Source: Hirudo medicinalis (Eukaryota; Annelida; Clitellata; Hirudinida; Hirudinidae). From it: 64,000 nucleotides of DNA. Under the pieces are notes generated by a model, which saw only the letters and a program-made list of their open reading frames with translations, was not told where the DNA came from and made no database searches. Of the stretch, positions 44,774-55,137 are shown piece after piece. The position numbers were made by a program, and so were the translations under genes. The DNA lies in assembly GCA_011800805.1 (NCBI GenBank), contig MPNW01000082.1, forward strand, positions 13,293 to 77,292. Direction: 5' to 3'. The first letter of the stretch is position 1. Each line of letters opens with the position of its first letter.

Positions 44774-45910
44774 ATGGGTAAAAACATTATATTTTTTTCC
44801 TTTATTCTAGTTTGCAGCTATCAATCAGAAGCGCAAAAAACCAAACTTCAAATTGCTCAAAACGCAGTAGGGAAACTTCGTATTAGTATTGAACACAAAG
44901 AAAGTCTTAAAAATCAGCTCAAAATAATAGGAGAGGGGATTCAGGCTGTTGAAAGCGCCCAAAATGATCGCAAAACAAAAAACTGGTTCATAACTTGGGC
45001 AATAAAATCTTATCTGAGTTCTTATGAAGCTATTTTAGATACCAACGAGATAAAAGCCGAAAAACATTATGAATTGGCTATAACAGCCTTAGAAAAAGCC
45101 AAAAATTTAGATAAATACCAAGAAAATTCAGAGCTTATCAAAGTTTCAAGCTACAATATCAAAGTTAAAAAATTAATAAAAGCCAATAATTATTTTTTAC
45201 AAAATGATTTTTTAAACGCTTTTAATGCCTTTAAAGAGGTAAGTTATTTTTTACCCAAAGACACCTCGTTAGCTATCAACACAGCACTTGCGGCGCTTAA
45301 CTTGGAAAAACAAAACGAAGCCTTAGAATATTTTAAAAGAGCTAAAGAAAATGGAATAAAAAATCCCATGGTTTTTCAACAGATGGCTTATTTACATAAA
45401 TCCAAACTTGAAGACAATAAAGCTCTTGCTGTTTTGGAAGATGGTTTGGCGCTTAATCCTGATCATTTGGCACTGAACTATACGTACATAAATATGCTTT
45501 TAGATAACGAAAAATATGAAAAAGCATTAAAAAAAATAGAAGAACTAACTTTTATAGATGTAAAAAATAAATTGTTATATTATTTATTGGGATATCTTCA
45601 GCAAGAAAAATTTGAAAACAACGAGGCTGCAGAAACTGCTTATAAAAAATCTTTAAGTTTAGATTCCAACTATTTCGATGCTTTATATCAACTGTCGCTT
45701 GTATATATAAAAAATGCCGAGTTGGCATTAAACAAAAAAGATAATGCCCAATTTGCCTATGAAATTAACCGTTCAGAAACTTCTTTATTGAAAGCGTACA
45801 ACGTTAATTTTTATGATGTTAACACGATCAAACTTTTGATTGAAATTTATGTTCGAAAAAATAAGTTGGATAAAATGCAGAAACTAAAAAGAAAACTTAA
45901 TGAGTTTTAG
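44774..45910 (+). CDS. Exported TPR-repeat protein, paralogue of the preceding gene
   Basis: 378 residues, with a signal peptide ending QSEAQ. The architecture is the same as 43566-44669, and aligned pieces match (AIKSYLSSYEAILDTNEIKAEKHYELAITALEKAKNLD against the corresponding ASVIAYIDTVNP part). It has TPR-like repeats to residue 340. The overall identity is low, so the duplication is old. Function unknown. Confidence 0.8.
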   Translation: MGKNIIFFSFILVCSYQSEAQKTKLQIAQNAVGKLRISIEHKESLKNQLKIIGEGIQAVESAQNDRKTKNWFITWAIKSYLSSYEAILDTNEIKAEKHYELAITALEKAKNLDKYQENSELIKVSSYNIKVKKLIKANNYFLQNDFLNAFNAFKEVSYFLPKDTSLAINTALAALNLEKQNEALEYFKRAKENGIKNPMVFQQMAYLHKSKLEDNKALAVLEDGLALNPDHLALNYTYINMLLDNEKYEKALKKIEELTFIDVKNKLLYYLLGYLQQEKFENNEAAETAYKKSLSLDSNYFDALYQLSLVYIKNAELALNKKDNAQFAYEINRSETSLLKAYNVNFYDVNTIKLLIEIYVRKNKLDKMQKLKRKLNEF

Positions 45911-46008
45911 GTTGGAATGGAGGCGGATAATGTAGACTTAACATAATATAAATTATAGGACAATCGTTTTTCTTTCGTAAGTCCCTGTATTTCAGAATAC
46001 AAATTTAA

Positions 46009-46045
46009 TACGTATAAAAAAAGGACGTAGTAAATTTTATACGTA
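46009..46045. repeat. Perfect inverted repeat
   Basis: TACGTATAAAA (46009-46019) and TTTTATACGTA (46035-46045) are exact complements around a 15-base loop. It follows the TPR pair and could be a weak terminator or a protein-binding palindrome. Confidence 0.7.
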
Positions 46046-46068
46046 CTAAAAAACTACAACACAAAAAA

Positions 46069-46221
46069 CAGCTCTAAACTAACCCAATCCGATTAGCAAC
46101 ATCGTTAGTCGAGCATTCCTTTTTTCCTTCATAGGAAAGAACTATCATCCAAAAATCAGCTCTAAACAAACCCAATCCGATTAGCAACATCGTTAGTCGA
46201 GCATTCTTTTTTGCCTTTATA
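46069..46221. repeat. Two direct repeats of about 65 bp, period 88
   Basis: CAGCTCTAAACTAACCCAAT and the following bases (46069-46132) recur at 46157-46221 with a few changes, including GATTAGCAACATCGTTAGTCG in both. There are only two units, so this is not an array. Confidence 0.85.
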
Positions 46222-46251
46222 AATCATTGTTTATCACAAAATTATAACATC

Positions 46252-46512
46252 ATGTACAAGAAACACTACAAATTAAATTTCCCTCAGCGTAAAAAATTAC
46301 TCAGCTATTTAAATGCGCTTTTGAAAGAGAAATCCCACGATTCTTATTTCATAGACTTAACAGTAAGAAGAAAAATACCAGAGTACAAAATCTTGAAATT
46401 AGCCAGTATGCAAATATTTTTTCTTGTTTATCACTATAAAAGCGTATTAATAAAAGTCTCTTCACTCCTTTCTGCAAAATTAACAGGTTGCGTATATTTG
46501 CTTTGTTTTTAA
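46252..46512 (+). CDS. Small open reading frame, doubtful
   Basis: 86 codons, MYKKHYKLNFPQRKKLLSYL and onward, basic and helical in the first half; the second half looks like non-coding sequence. It matches no family I know, though a decayed transposase N-terminus is conceivable. It lies between two repeats and the FUSC gene. Kept only as a possibility. Confidence 0.2.
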   Translation: MYKKHYKLNFPQRKKLLSYLNALLKEKSHDSYFIDLTVRRKIPEYKILKLASMQIFFLVYHYKSVLIKVSSLLSAKLTGCVYLLCF

Positions 46513-46572
46513 TTTTTTACCATCATTTATTTCATAAACGAGTAAATTTTAAAACAAGTAATTTTGTGCCTA

Positions 46573-48750
46573 ATGCTGCATAAGCCCATCAGAACAATTC
46601 AAGACTTTTTATTAAGCACCTATTTCGCCGATGGTTTAAGGATAACCATGGGGGTACTTTTTCCATCGCTGATTATGGCTCGGTTTGGGCAACTAAGCTA
46701 TGGGATGACTCTGTCATTAGGAGCTTTGTGTGTAAGTATTGTAGATACGCCCGGACCGATTGTTCACCGACGAAATGCCATGTTGGTAACCGCTGTACTT
46801 ACTTTTTTGGTTTCAATTATTGTAGGGTTAACAAATACCAATATTTATCTTACGGCTATTATTTTAACCTTATGCAGTTTTCTGTTTTCCATGTTCTTTT
46901 TGTATGGGAACCGAGCTGCCGCAGTGGGTACGGCGGTGTTGTTGATTATGGTATTGAGTATAGATGATTTCCGCAATTGGCGCGATGTTATTTTTTATGC
47001 CGTGCTTATTTTTGCGGGGTCGATTTGGTATACACTGCTCAGTTACAGTGTTTATCGTTTACGTCCATACAGGATACCACAACAAATACTCAGCGATTCA
47101 ATTTTGGAAGTAAGCCAATTTCTTCGAGCCAAGTCGAAATTTTATAATCCGAAAATAGATTATGATAAAACCTATACCGATTTACTGGAATTGCAAATAA
47201 AAGTTAGCCATAAGCAAGATGAAGTTAGGGATGTTCTTTTCAGAATGCGGGAAATAGTTAGAGAATCAACCCCTGAAGGCAGGTTTCTGCTACTTGTTTT
47301 TTTAGACATGGTTGATTTGTTTGAACAAATTATGTCTACCCATTATAACTACAAAAAACTGCGTGAACAATTCCATAATATTGACATCCTGAATAGATAC
47401 GAAAAAATCCTCATTAAAATAGCGATCTCTTTGGAAGAAATTGCTTTTGCTTTAAAAAGAGGCGGAAATCCTGTTTTAGCCAATAATTTAACTCATGATA
47501 TTTACGCCTTAAAAAAAGAAATAACTGCGCTGGAAACCAATCAAGAACCTCATCAATACAATACTTTGGGTGTTATTATGCTTAAAAATATTGAGATAAA
47601 TATCGAAAATATTGTTTCCAGAATAACAACTATCAACTCTTACTTTAACAAAAAAGAGAAAAAAAACTTAAAGAAAAGCGATATTGATATAAGTAAGTTT
47701 GTGAATAAACAAAATTTTGGCGCAAAGCTTTTTTATGAAAATTTAAGTTTCAGTTCATCTACTTTCAGGCATTCTTTAAGGGTATCCGTTGCAATGCTTA
47801 TTGGGTTTATCGTAGCCAAACTTCTTAATTTCGAACACAGCTATTGGATTTTGCTCACCATTTTGGTAATTTCTAAACCAGGTTTCAGCTTAACCAAAGA
47901 ACGCAATATTCAACGGATTATAGGCACTGTGGCCGGAGCCTTTATCGGCATGAGTATTTTAAAATTTGTGTATGATAAAAACATCCTGTTTGTTATTCTA
48001 TTAATCTGCATGATAGGTTGTTATAGTTTTCAGCGCAAAAATTATGTGGTAAGCGTACTTTTTATGACGCCCTATATATTGGTTCTTTTTAATTTTTTAG
48101 GTATGGGAGGAATTTCTATAGCCAGGGAACGCATTTATGATACCTTAATAGGCTCGGCAATTGCTTTTTTGGCTAGTTATTCATTGTTTCCCTATTGGGA
48201 ATATGAAAAGCTGAAAGAAGCCATGGTGGATATGATCAAATCCAACAGAAATTATTTTGAACAGGTTTCCATCTTGTATTTTAACCCGCATAAACATCAT
48301 TTAACAATTTATAAAGTAGCTCGAAAAGAAGTTTATGTAAATTCTTCAAATCTCTCATCGTTGTTTCAGCGTATGTTTTCCGAACCCAAAAGTAAACAGC
48401 TAAACATGAAAGAATTACATCAATTTACAGTGCTTAACCATCTCATTACCTCATATATTGCCTCATTATCGGTAAATCAGAAAGAACATAAATTTTCTCA
48501 TCAAAATATTGAGGAACTTAAAACGGTAGCCGATAATACGCTCTATTTGCTCGATAGCGTTTACCAAATATTGCTAAACCGTGCACAGCCTCTTGTAAAT
48601 ATACCTTTGATCCGTAGAAATCCCGATCAGGATGAATTTAAAACTCAAGCAGAGATTTCCCTTGCCGAACAATTTGATTTGCTGCAAAAAGTAGCTTATG
48701 ATATTTACAAATTGGCTGATAAAATAGATTTTTCTCAGCAAAAAAAATAA
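46573..48750 (+). CDS. FUSC/YccS-type membrane protein
   Basis: 725 residues from the ATG at 46573 (a TTG three codons earlier is less likely). It has two blocks of about six membrane helices (residues about 15-155 and about 400-520) separated and followed by soluble helical domains. This is the duplicated layout of the fusaric-acid-resistance/YccS/aromatic acid exporter family. The second block contains SYWILLTILVISKPGFSLTKERNIQRIIGTVAG, the family hallmark. The cargo is unknown. It is a single gene with repeats upstream. Confidence 0.88.
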   Translation: MLHKPIRTIQDFLLSTYFADGLRITMGVLFPSLIMARFGQLSYGMTLSLGALCVSIVDTPGPIVHRRNAMLVTAVLTFLVSIIVGLTNTNIYLTAIILTLCSFLFSMFFLYGNRAAAVGTAVLLIMVLSIDDFRNWRDVIFYAVLIFAGSIWYTLLSYSVYRLRPYRIPQQILSDSILEVSQFLRAKSKFYNPKIDYDKTYTDLLELQIKVSHKQDEVRDVLFRMREIVRESTPEGRFLLLVFLDMVDLFEQIMSTHYNYKKLREQFHNIDILNRYEKILIKIAISLEEIAFALKRGGNPVLANNLTHDIYALKKEITALETNQEPHQYNTLGVIMLKNIEINIENIVSRITTINSYFNKKEKKNLKKSDIDISKFVNKQNFGAKLFYENLSFSSSTFRHSLRVSVAMLIGFIVAKLLNFEHSYWILLTILVISKPGFSLTKERNIQRIIGTVAGAFIGMSILKFVYDKNILFVILLICMIGCYSFQRKNYVVSVLFMTPYILVLFNFLGMGGISIARERIYDTLIGSAIAFLASYSLFPYWEYEKLKEAMVDMIKSNRNYFEQVSILYFNPHKHHLTIYKVARKEVYVNSSNLSSLFQRMFSEPKSKQLNMKELHQFTVLNHLITSYIASLSVNQKEHKFSHQNIEELKTVADNTLYLLDSVYQILLNRAQPLVNIPLIRRNPDQDEFKTQAEISLAEQFDLLQKVAYDIYKLADKIDFSQQKK

Positions 48751-48805
48751 AAGAAGTTTGTGTTAAAATTAGCCAGCATATATCCCTGTTATTCATCCCG
48801 TTTGT

Positions 48806-49816
48806 TTATGATTCTTCAACAATCATTTCTTTTTTAACGGTTTGATTGGGCTTGCTGTTTTTAAAGGCTTTTCGGGTTTTTAACCCCAATAATTTGAACA
48901 TGGCCATATCTTCGTTAAAAGCCGGATTTGGCGTAGTTAGTAATTTATCGCCCGCAAAAATAGAATTTGCACCGGCCATAAAACATATCGCCTGTTCCAA
49001 CAGGCTCATTTGGGTTCTGCCGGCAGATAAACGAACAACCGATTTAGGCATTATAATGCGCGTAGTGGCAATCATCCTTACCATATCCCAAATGGGTATG
49101 CGCGGTTGATTTTCCAGCGGCGTTCCTTTTACGGGTACCAATGCATTTATGGGTACCGATTCAGGATGTTGAGGCATATTAGCCAAAGTTTGCAACATAG
49201 AAATACGATCCTCTTCTGTTTCTCCCAAACCTATAATGCCACCGCTACAAACACTAAGTTTCGCTTTGCGTACATTTTTAATGGTGTTTAAACGGTCATG
49301 ATAAGTACGCGTAGAAATAATTTTTTGATAATTTTCTTCTGAAGTGTCTAAATTATGATTGTAAGCATATAAACCGGCATCGGCTAAGCGCTGTGCCTGA
49401 TTTTCGGTAAGCATACCCAAAGTACAACATACTTCCATGTCCATATCGTTTACCGCTTTAACCATTTCAATAACCTTGTCAAAATCACGATTATCGCGCA
49501 CTTGGCGCCATGCAGCTCCCATACATAAACGAGAGGCGCCGCCTTCTTTTGCTTTAACTGCCGCTTCAATTACTTGATTTAACTTCATCAAACCATGCGC
49601 ATCAACGCCTGTATTGTAACGCGCCGCCTGCGGGCAATAAGCGCAATCTTCTTTACATCCTCCTGTTTTAATAGAAATTAAAGAGCTAATTTGCACTTCG
49701 TTATAATCTTTGTTTTTACGATGTATATTTGCCGCTTCAAAAACCAAATCTAAAAATGGTTTATGGTAAATGGCCGATATTTCTTCTTTTGACCAATCGT
49801 GTTTAAGTAATGACAT
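48806..49816 (-). CDS. bioB: Biotin synthase
   Basis: 336 residues. The radical-SAM [4Fe-4S] motif is GGCKEDCAYCPQ (Cys54, Cys58, Cys61). The [2Fe-2S]-binding residues lie in MEVCCTLGML and CSGGIIGLGE, and the end includes RLSAGRTQMSL. It inserts sulfur into dethiobiotin. Other bio genes are not in the window. It needs the Fe-S assembly genes, of which ferredoxin, iscX and hscA are here. Confidence 0.95.
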   Translation of the reverse strand: MSLLKHDWSKEEISAIYHKPFLDLVFEAANIHRKNKDYNEVQISSLISIKTGGCKEDCAYCPQAARYNTGVDAHGLMKLNQVIEAAVKAKEGGASRLCMGAAWRQVRDNRDFDKVIEMVKAVNDMDMEVCCTLGMLTENQAQRLADAGLYAYNHNLDTSEENYQKIISTRTYHDRLNTIKNVRKAKLSVCSGGIIGLGETEEDRISMLQTLANMPQHPESVPINALVPVKGTPLENQPRIPIWDMVRMIATTRIIMPKSVVRLSAGRTQMSLLEQAICFMAGANSIFAGDKLLTTPNPAFNEDMAMFKLLGLKTRKAFKNSKPNQTVKKEMIVEES

Positions 49817-50116
49817 GCAATAAAATATGATAAGTTTAAAATTAATTTATGGTAATATTTTACTTAGCAAGCTCAATAATAACAAAAATCTGAAAAATTG
49901 CGGTAAATGTCGTAATAATAATTTTTGTTTACCTTCTTTCTTTTAAATTTGACGGCTGGTTCTCATGTTATGCTTAAAATCGTTTTCAAAGAACAAAATT
50001 GCCTGAGGCTTTGGATCGATTACATGAAAAACAAGGAAAAGCCTTTCAAAAGAAAACCAAAAACGTATTGGTTAAATTTTAAACCAAAAATTATTTTATC
50101 AATTAACTTTTTTACT

Positions 50117-50919
50117 ATGCCTGCAAACCCAATTCCTCCTTTTGCCGATACTGCCGAAACTGCTTTTACGCGCTTGTTAGCCGTGTTAAATACCTTGCGC
50201 GAACAATGTCCGTGGGATAAAAAACAAACTATGGAAACCCTTCGTCATCTTACTGTTGAAGAAACCTACGAATTAAGTGACGCCATTATTGAGGGCGATA
50301 TGCAGGAAGTAAAAAAAGAGCTTGGAGATTTGATGATGCATTTGGTTTTTTATGCCAAAATAGCTCAAGAAGAACGGCATTTTAATATTATCGATGTTTT
50401 AAATAGTGTTTGTGATAAATTAGTTGACAGGCATCCGCATATTTATGACCATGTTTATGTAGAAAACGAAGAACAGGTTAAACAAAACTGGGAAAAAATA
50501 AAACTTAAACGAGGCAATAAGTCTGTTTTAAGCGGCGTTCCCCCCTCTTTACCTGCCTTGATAAAAGCCGGCAGAATTCAGGAAAAAGCTAGAGGGGTTG
50601 GTTTCGATTGGGAAAAAAAAGAACAGGTTTGGCAAAAAATTGAAGAAGAATTAAACGAATTTAAAGCGGAATGTAATTCTCAAACTCACATCGTAAACTC
50701 GGAAAAGCAGAAGAAGAATTCGGAGATTTATTATTTTCGCTGATTAATTACGCACGGTTTATTAATATCAACCCTGAAAATGCCCTCGAAAAAACCAATA
50801 AAAAGTTTATCAAACGGTTTCAATATTTAGAAAAAAGAGCAAAAGAAATAGGAAAACCCCTGCAAGATATGACTTTAGCAGAAATGGATACTTATTGGAA
50901 CCAAGCCAAAACACTTTGA
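50117..50919 (+). pseudogene. mazG: Nucleoside triphosphate pyrophosphohydrolase MazG, frameshifted
   Basis: The start at 50117 fits the family; the frame is open from 49925 without family residues. The first MazG domain is intact: REQCPWDKKQTMETLRHLTVEETYELSDAI and KKELGDLMMHLVFYA, with the acidic Mg-binding EExxE/ExxD residues. The second domain begins GFDWEKKEQVWQKIEEELNEF, then between about 50670 and 50700 the frame changes and continues EEEFGDLLFSLINYARF to a stop at 50919. The total would be about 267 residues. MazG hydrolyses non-canonical NTPs. The indel is not in a long base run. Confidence 0.85.
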
Positions 50920-51120
50920 CAAACCGTATAAAAATCTGAATTGAAATATTGACGTTTTTATTATCATACTAAACTTGAAACATTTTGGTTAAGTGGTATG
51001 TCATCACCTAATTTTAATAAAAATATGCTATAAAATGATGGCCGAACTGTCACAAAATAAAATTATTTGCTTCAACTTACCCGAAATAGTTAACTTGCGG
51101 CGACCAAATGTTTAGTTTAC

Positions 51121-52298
51121 ATGAAAGAAATCGTTATTGTTTCGGCCGTTAGAACGCCAATTGGAAGTTTTGGAGGCAGCCTTTCCGGCTTTACTGCCAC
51201 GCAATTAGGCGGTTTTGCCATTAAAAGCGCCGTTGAAAAATCGGCCTTAAAACCTACAGATATACAAGAGGTTTATATGGCAACGTGTTATCGGCCAACT
51301 TAGGCCAAGCTCCTGCCACCCAAGCAGCAAAATATGCCGGTTTACCGGATATACCTGCCACAACCATTAACAAAGTATGCGCATCAGGCGCCAAAGCCAT
51401 TATGCTTGCCGCACAAAGTATTGCCATAGGCGATATTGATGTTGCCGTAGCCGGTGGAATGGAAAGCATGAGCAATGTGCCGTATTATTTAGATAAAGCA
51501 AGAAACGGATATCGTTTAGGCCATGGACAAATAACCGATGGGCTGATAAAAGATGGCCTTTGGGAGGTATATAACGATTATCATATGGGTTCTGCGGCCG
51601 AACTTTGCGCCCAAACTTGCAACATCAGCCGTGAACAACAAGACGCTTTTGCCATTTCATCTTACAAACGAGCACAATATGCTCAACAAAATGGTTTTTT
51701 TGAGGATGAAATTATTGCTGTTGAGATAAAAGATCGTAAAGGCAATGTCAGTATTTTTAACGCCGACGAAGAACCTGCAAACGTTGATTTTGATAAAATA
51801 CCATCACTAAAACCTGTATTTAAGAAAGATGGAACAGTAACTGCGGCCAATGCCTCTACCTTAAACGACGGAGCGGCGGCGCTTGTGTTAATGAGCGCCC
51901 AAAAAGCACAAGAATTAGGAATAAAACCTTTGGCAAAAATTTTAGCTTATGCCGATGCACAGAAAGCGCCCGAATGGTTTACCACTGCCCCATCTGAAGC
52001 AATTCCATTAGCATTAAAAAAAGCCTCCATTGACATCAAAGATGTAGATTATTTTGAAATAAACGAAGCTTTTTCTGTAGTTTCGCTTGCAAATAACCGA
52101 CAACTTAATTTAAACGATAAAAAGGTTAATATAAATGGCGGTGCGGTTGCCATCGGTCATCCGCTGGGGGCTTCAGGAGCAAGAATAGCGGTTACTTTAT
52201 TATTCGTATTAAACCGGCAAAAGGCAAAAATCGGCGTTGCCGGAATTTGCAACGGCGGTGGCGGCGCAAGTGCAATAGTGTTGGAAAATTTACGTTAA
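51121..52298 (+). pseudogene. Acetyl-CoA C-acetyltransferase (thiolase), frameshifted
   Basis: The N-terminal frame reads MKEIVIVSAVRTPIGSFGGSLSGF and ends early after EVYMATCYRPT. The second frame continues VLSANLGQAPATQAA, with the catalytic Cys in INKVCASGAKA, then MESMSNVPYYL, the His in GHPLGASGAR and the second Cys in CNGGGGAS. About 392 residues in all, the normal length. The frame changes near 51280 in a GG that is usually GGG (GN before VLS). The enzyme would join two acetyl-CoA or split acetoacetyl-CoA, linking to ScoAB. Confidence 0.9.
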
Positions 52299-52316
52299 AT
52301 TAAACGCTTTAAATTG

Positions 52317-53234
52317 ATGTTAAGAAAATTGTGGCTGCCGGCAGCTTTATTTGTTTTATTTTTTAGCTCGTCTTTTGCGCAAAGCAATATTAGTTTACAA
52401 GACAGAGAATTTTTACTAGAAAAAAGAGATTCGTTGGCCAAGTTAACCGATTTGATAATGAAAGTTAAAAACGATACAGAACGTATATCGTTAAACGCAA
52501 CATGCGTTAAAACTTTACTTGAAGCCCTTAAACGCCCCTACTCTTTTGATTTTGAATTAGATTCGCTAATGTACATCTCTACCCTTAGAGCCGACAATAA
52601 CAGCTTTAGAATTATAACATGGTATCTGCCTGTTAATAATGGTTACAAATTTTATGGAGCCGTACAAATGAACACCGCAAACGGGCAACTCAAATTATTC
52701 CCGTTAACAGATTCTACCGCCACTTTTGGAAATGTAAATCAAATCGTATCGAATAAAAAATGGTACGGAGCAAGGTATTACCAAATGATACCGGTAAAGG
52801 CTAAAGACAAACCCGATTATTACATTCTTTTGGGTTGGAAAGGCAATAACAACAAAACAACCAAAAAGGTAATTGACGTGCTTTCTTTTGAAAACGGAGA
52901 ACCCGTATTCGGCAAAAAAATATTTGAAACAGAAAATAGAGAAAGTATAAAAAACCGAGTTGTTTTTGAATACAATATCCAAAATACGATGACCTTATAC
53001 CACGACAAAAAATCAAATATTATCTGTTTTGACCATCTTGTGCTTTTTGATTCGGAAATGAGTGACGATTTTGAATTTTATGGTTCAGATTCTTCTTTTG
53101 ATGGTTATTTGATAAATTACAACAAATTAATTTATAAGCAAGACGTTGAACTAAATAACGACCCTAATGAACAGGACAACAAATATATAACGCCGGTAAA
53201 GGCATCTACCATGCTTAAAAACCGAAAAAAGTAA
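52317..53234 (+). CDS. Exported protein of unknown function
   Basis: 305 residues from the ATG at 52317 (a TTG just before it is also open), with a signal peptide ending SSFAQ. The mature protein has a short helical start and then strands (YKFYGAVQMNTANGQLKLFPL, DYYILLGWKGNNNKTTKKVIDVLSF) typical of a small beta domain. I recognise the type from Sphingobacteriales genomes but no function is known. It follows the thiolase by 18 bases in the same direction. Confidence 0.75.
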   Translation: MLRKLWLPAALFVLFFSSSFAQSNISLQDREFLLEKRDSLAKLTDLIMKVKNDTERISLNATCVKTLLEALKRPYSFDFELDSLMYISTLRADNNSFRIITWYLPVNNGYKFYGAVQMNTANGQLKLFPLTDSTATFGNVNQIVSNKKWYGARYYQMIPVKAKDKPDYYILLGWKGNNNKTTKKVIDVLSFENGEPVFGKKIFETENRESIKNRVVFEYNIQNTMTLYHDKKSNIICFDHLVLFDSEMSDDFEFYGSDSSFDGYLINYNKLIYKQDVELNNDPNEQDNKYITPVKASTMLKNRKK

Positions 53235-53254
53235 TTTTAAAATTCGGGAGCGTA

Positions 53255-53262
53255 TACCTTTG
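53255..53262 (+). promoter_or_regulatory. -7 box of the first POT gene
   Basis: TACCTTTG, identical to the boxes of rpsA and guaB, lies 57 bases before the start codon. No clear -33 partner. Confidence 0.45.
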
Positions 53263-53319
53263 TGTTTCTTTTATTACCAATTAAAATAAATTTAATAAAA
53301 ACTAATTTACACTGCTCTT

Positions 53320-55083
53320 ATGCAATCTACTACTGAAATTTCTAATGATTTTTTCAAGGATAAAGTTATTGGCCATCCGGCAGGCTTATTTGTGCTGTTT
53401 TTTACCGAAATGTGGGAACGTTTTTCATATTACGGTATGCGTACGCTTTTGGTTCTTTTTTTAACTGCTTCGCTAATGGGCAATAATCCCGGTTGGGGTT
53501 GGGATAACGCAAGTGCGTTAGCAATTTATGGATCTTATACTTCTTTGGTTTACCTAACTCCAATATTGGGTGGTTATGTGGCCGATAAATATTTAGGTTA
53601 CAGATGGGCTGTAATTATTGGCGCACTAACCATGACCTTAGGCCATTTAAGCATGGCACTGGAGTTTAATCATGCATTTATGTACCTAGGTTTATGCCTT
53701 CTTATAGCTGGAAACGGTTTCTTTAAACCCAATATGACCTCTATTGTATCGGAAATGTACAAAAACCATCCGGATAAAAAAGACGGCGCCTATACTATTT
53801 TCTATATGGGGGTAAACTCGGGCGCATTTTTAGGAATGATTTTATGCGGTTATATCGGCGAGAATATCGGCTGGAATTATGGTTTTGGTTTGGCAGGTAT
53901 TTTTATGCTTACAGGGATGCTTCAATTTTATTTTACGCGTAATATTTTTGGCAAAATCGGGCTAAAACCTGTTAAAAATAAAGTAATCGTTAACGAAAAT
54001 GAAACCACTGATGAAACAAAAACCAACCCCTTTTCTCGTTTTGATATCTTAATTATCGTTCTGATTTCAATCATCGGGTTGGTATGGGTTATTAACGATC
54101 CAATTTCTAAAATCACAAAATCAGATCTTTTCAATTTTAAAATAGCCGGTTTTAGCGGCAATAATTTTGTGATCCTATCCGCTTTATTTTTGTTCGTATT
54201 CTTATTAATCAAACGCATCAGCCAATACGGTAAAATTCTAAGAAACAGAATGATTGCGATTATAATATTGGCCTTCATTACAATTTTCTTTTGGGCATCG
54301 TTTGAACAAGGAGGCGGTTCAATGACCATTTTTGCCAGAGATTATACCGACAGGGTTTTAGATGGAAATTCTAAAATTATTTTCAATGTTATCAATGCAT
54401 TAATCACTGTTGTTCCGTTAACCATTATCAGCTATGTGCTTTTTAAATTGTTTAAGCGAACGTTTGGAAAATACGCATTAGGAAATTTGATTTTGGCAAG
54501 CGGTTTTTTGGCAATATGGATATTGGTAATTTATATGCTTAAAAATCAATTTACCAACGTAAAAACCGAAGTTCCAGCCTCGTGGTTTGGCAGTTTAAAT
54601 GCTTTGTTTATTATTTCCTGCGCCCCGCTGATTTCTAAATTATGGGAGAGTAAATACAACCCCTTTATTACCTTTAAAAATGGATTCGGAATGATTTTGT
54701 TGGGTCTTGGATTTGCGATTTTAGCCTACGGGGCAAGCTACATTCCGGCGGGAGCAAAAACTGCGCAAATAAGTTTAATTTATTTAGTATTGGTATATCT
54801 ATTTCACACTTTGGGCGAATTGTTTATCTCTCCGGTTGGTCTTTCTTATATTAGTAAACTGGTGCCCGGCCGTATGATCGGCATTATGTTTGGCATTTGG
54901 TATTTGGCTATCGCCATCGGAAATAAAGTTGCAGGTACCATGGGCGGTATGATTGACGAAATTACCGCAAAATATTCGATGAAAACTTTTTTTCTCATCT
55001 TCACGCTTATACCCATCGGTTTAGGTTTGATTATTATGGCTCTTACACCATTGATGAAAAAATTAATGCACGGCGTACGTTAA
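53320..55083 (+). CDS. POT-family proton-dependent oligopeptide transporter
   Basis: 587 residues with 14 hydrophobic segments of the major facilitator fold. The POT signature ExxERFxYY is read as EMWERFSYY near residue 30. GNGFFKPNMTSI and the second-half motif FEQGGGSM (proton/peptide path) follow. It imports di- and tripeptides with protons. A second POT gene follows 54 bases downstream. Confidence 0.92.
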   Translation: MQSTTEISNDFFKDKVIGHPAGLFVLFFTEMWERFSYYGMRTLLVLFLTASLMGNNPGWGWDNASALAIYGSYTSLVYLTPILGGYVADKYLGYRWAVIIGALTMTLGHLSMALEFNHAFMYLGLCLLIAGNGFFKPNMTSIVSEMYKNHPDKKDGAYTIFYMGVNSGAFLGMILCGYIGENIGWNYGFGLAGIFMLTGMLQFYFTRNIFGKIGLKPVKNKVIVNENETTDETKTNPFSRFDILIIVLISIIGLVWVINDPISKITKSDLFNFKIAGFSGNNFVILSALFLFVFLLIKRISQYGKILRNRMIAIIILAFITIFFWASFEQGGGSMTIFARDYTDRVLDGNSKIIFNVINALITVVPLTIISYVLFKLFKRTFGKYALGNLILASGFLAIWILVIYMLKNQFTNVKTEVPASWFGSLNALFIISCAPLISKLWESKYNPFITFKNGFGMILLGLGFAILAYGASYIPAGAKTAQISLIYLVLVYLFHTLGELFISPVGLSYISKLVPGRMIGIMFGIWYLAIAIGNKVAGTMGGMIDEITAKYSMKTFFLIFTLIPIGLGLIIMALTPLMKKLMHGVR

Positions 55084-55137
55084 TTACAATTTTAATTATC
55101 TTAAAATCTAAATCAACCGGGGGTTTTTATTATTTTT

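Noticed and set aside
46069..46221. Possible CRISPR array
   Set aside because: There are only two units of about 65 bp with a 23-bp gap, no cas genes, and units much longer than CRISPR repeats.
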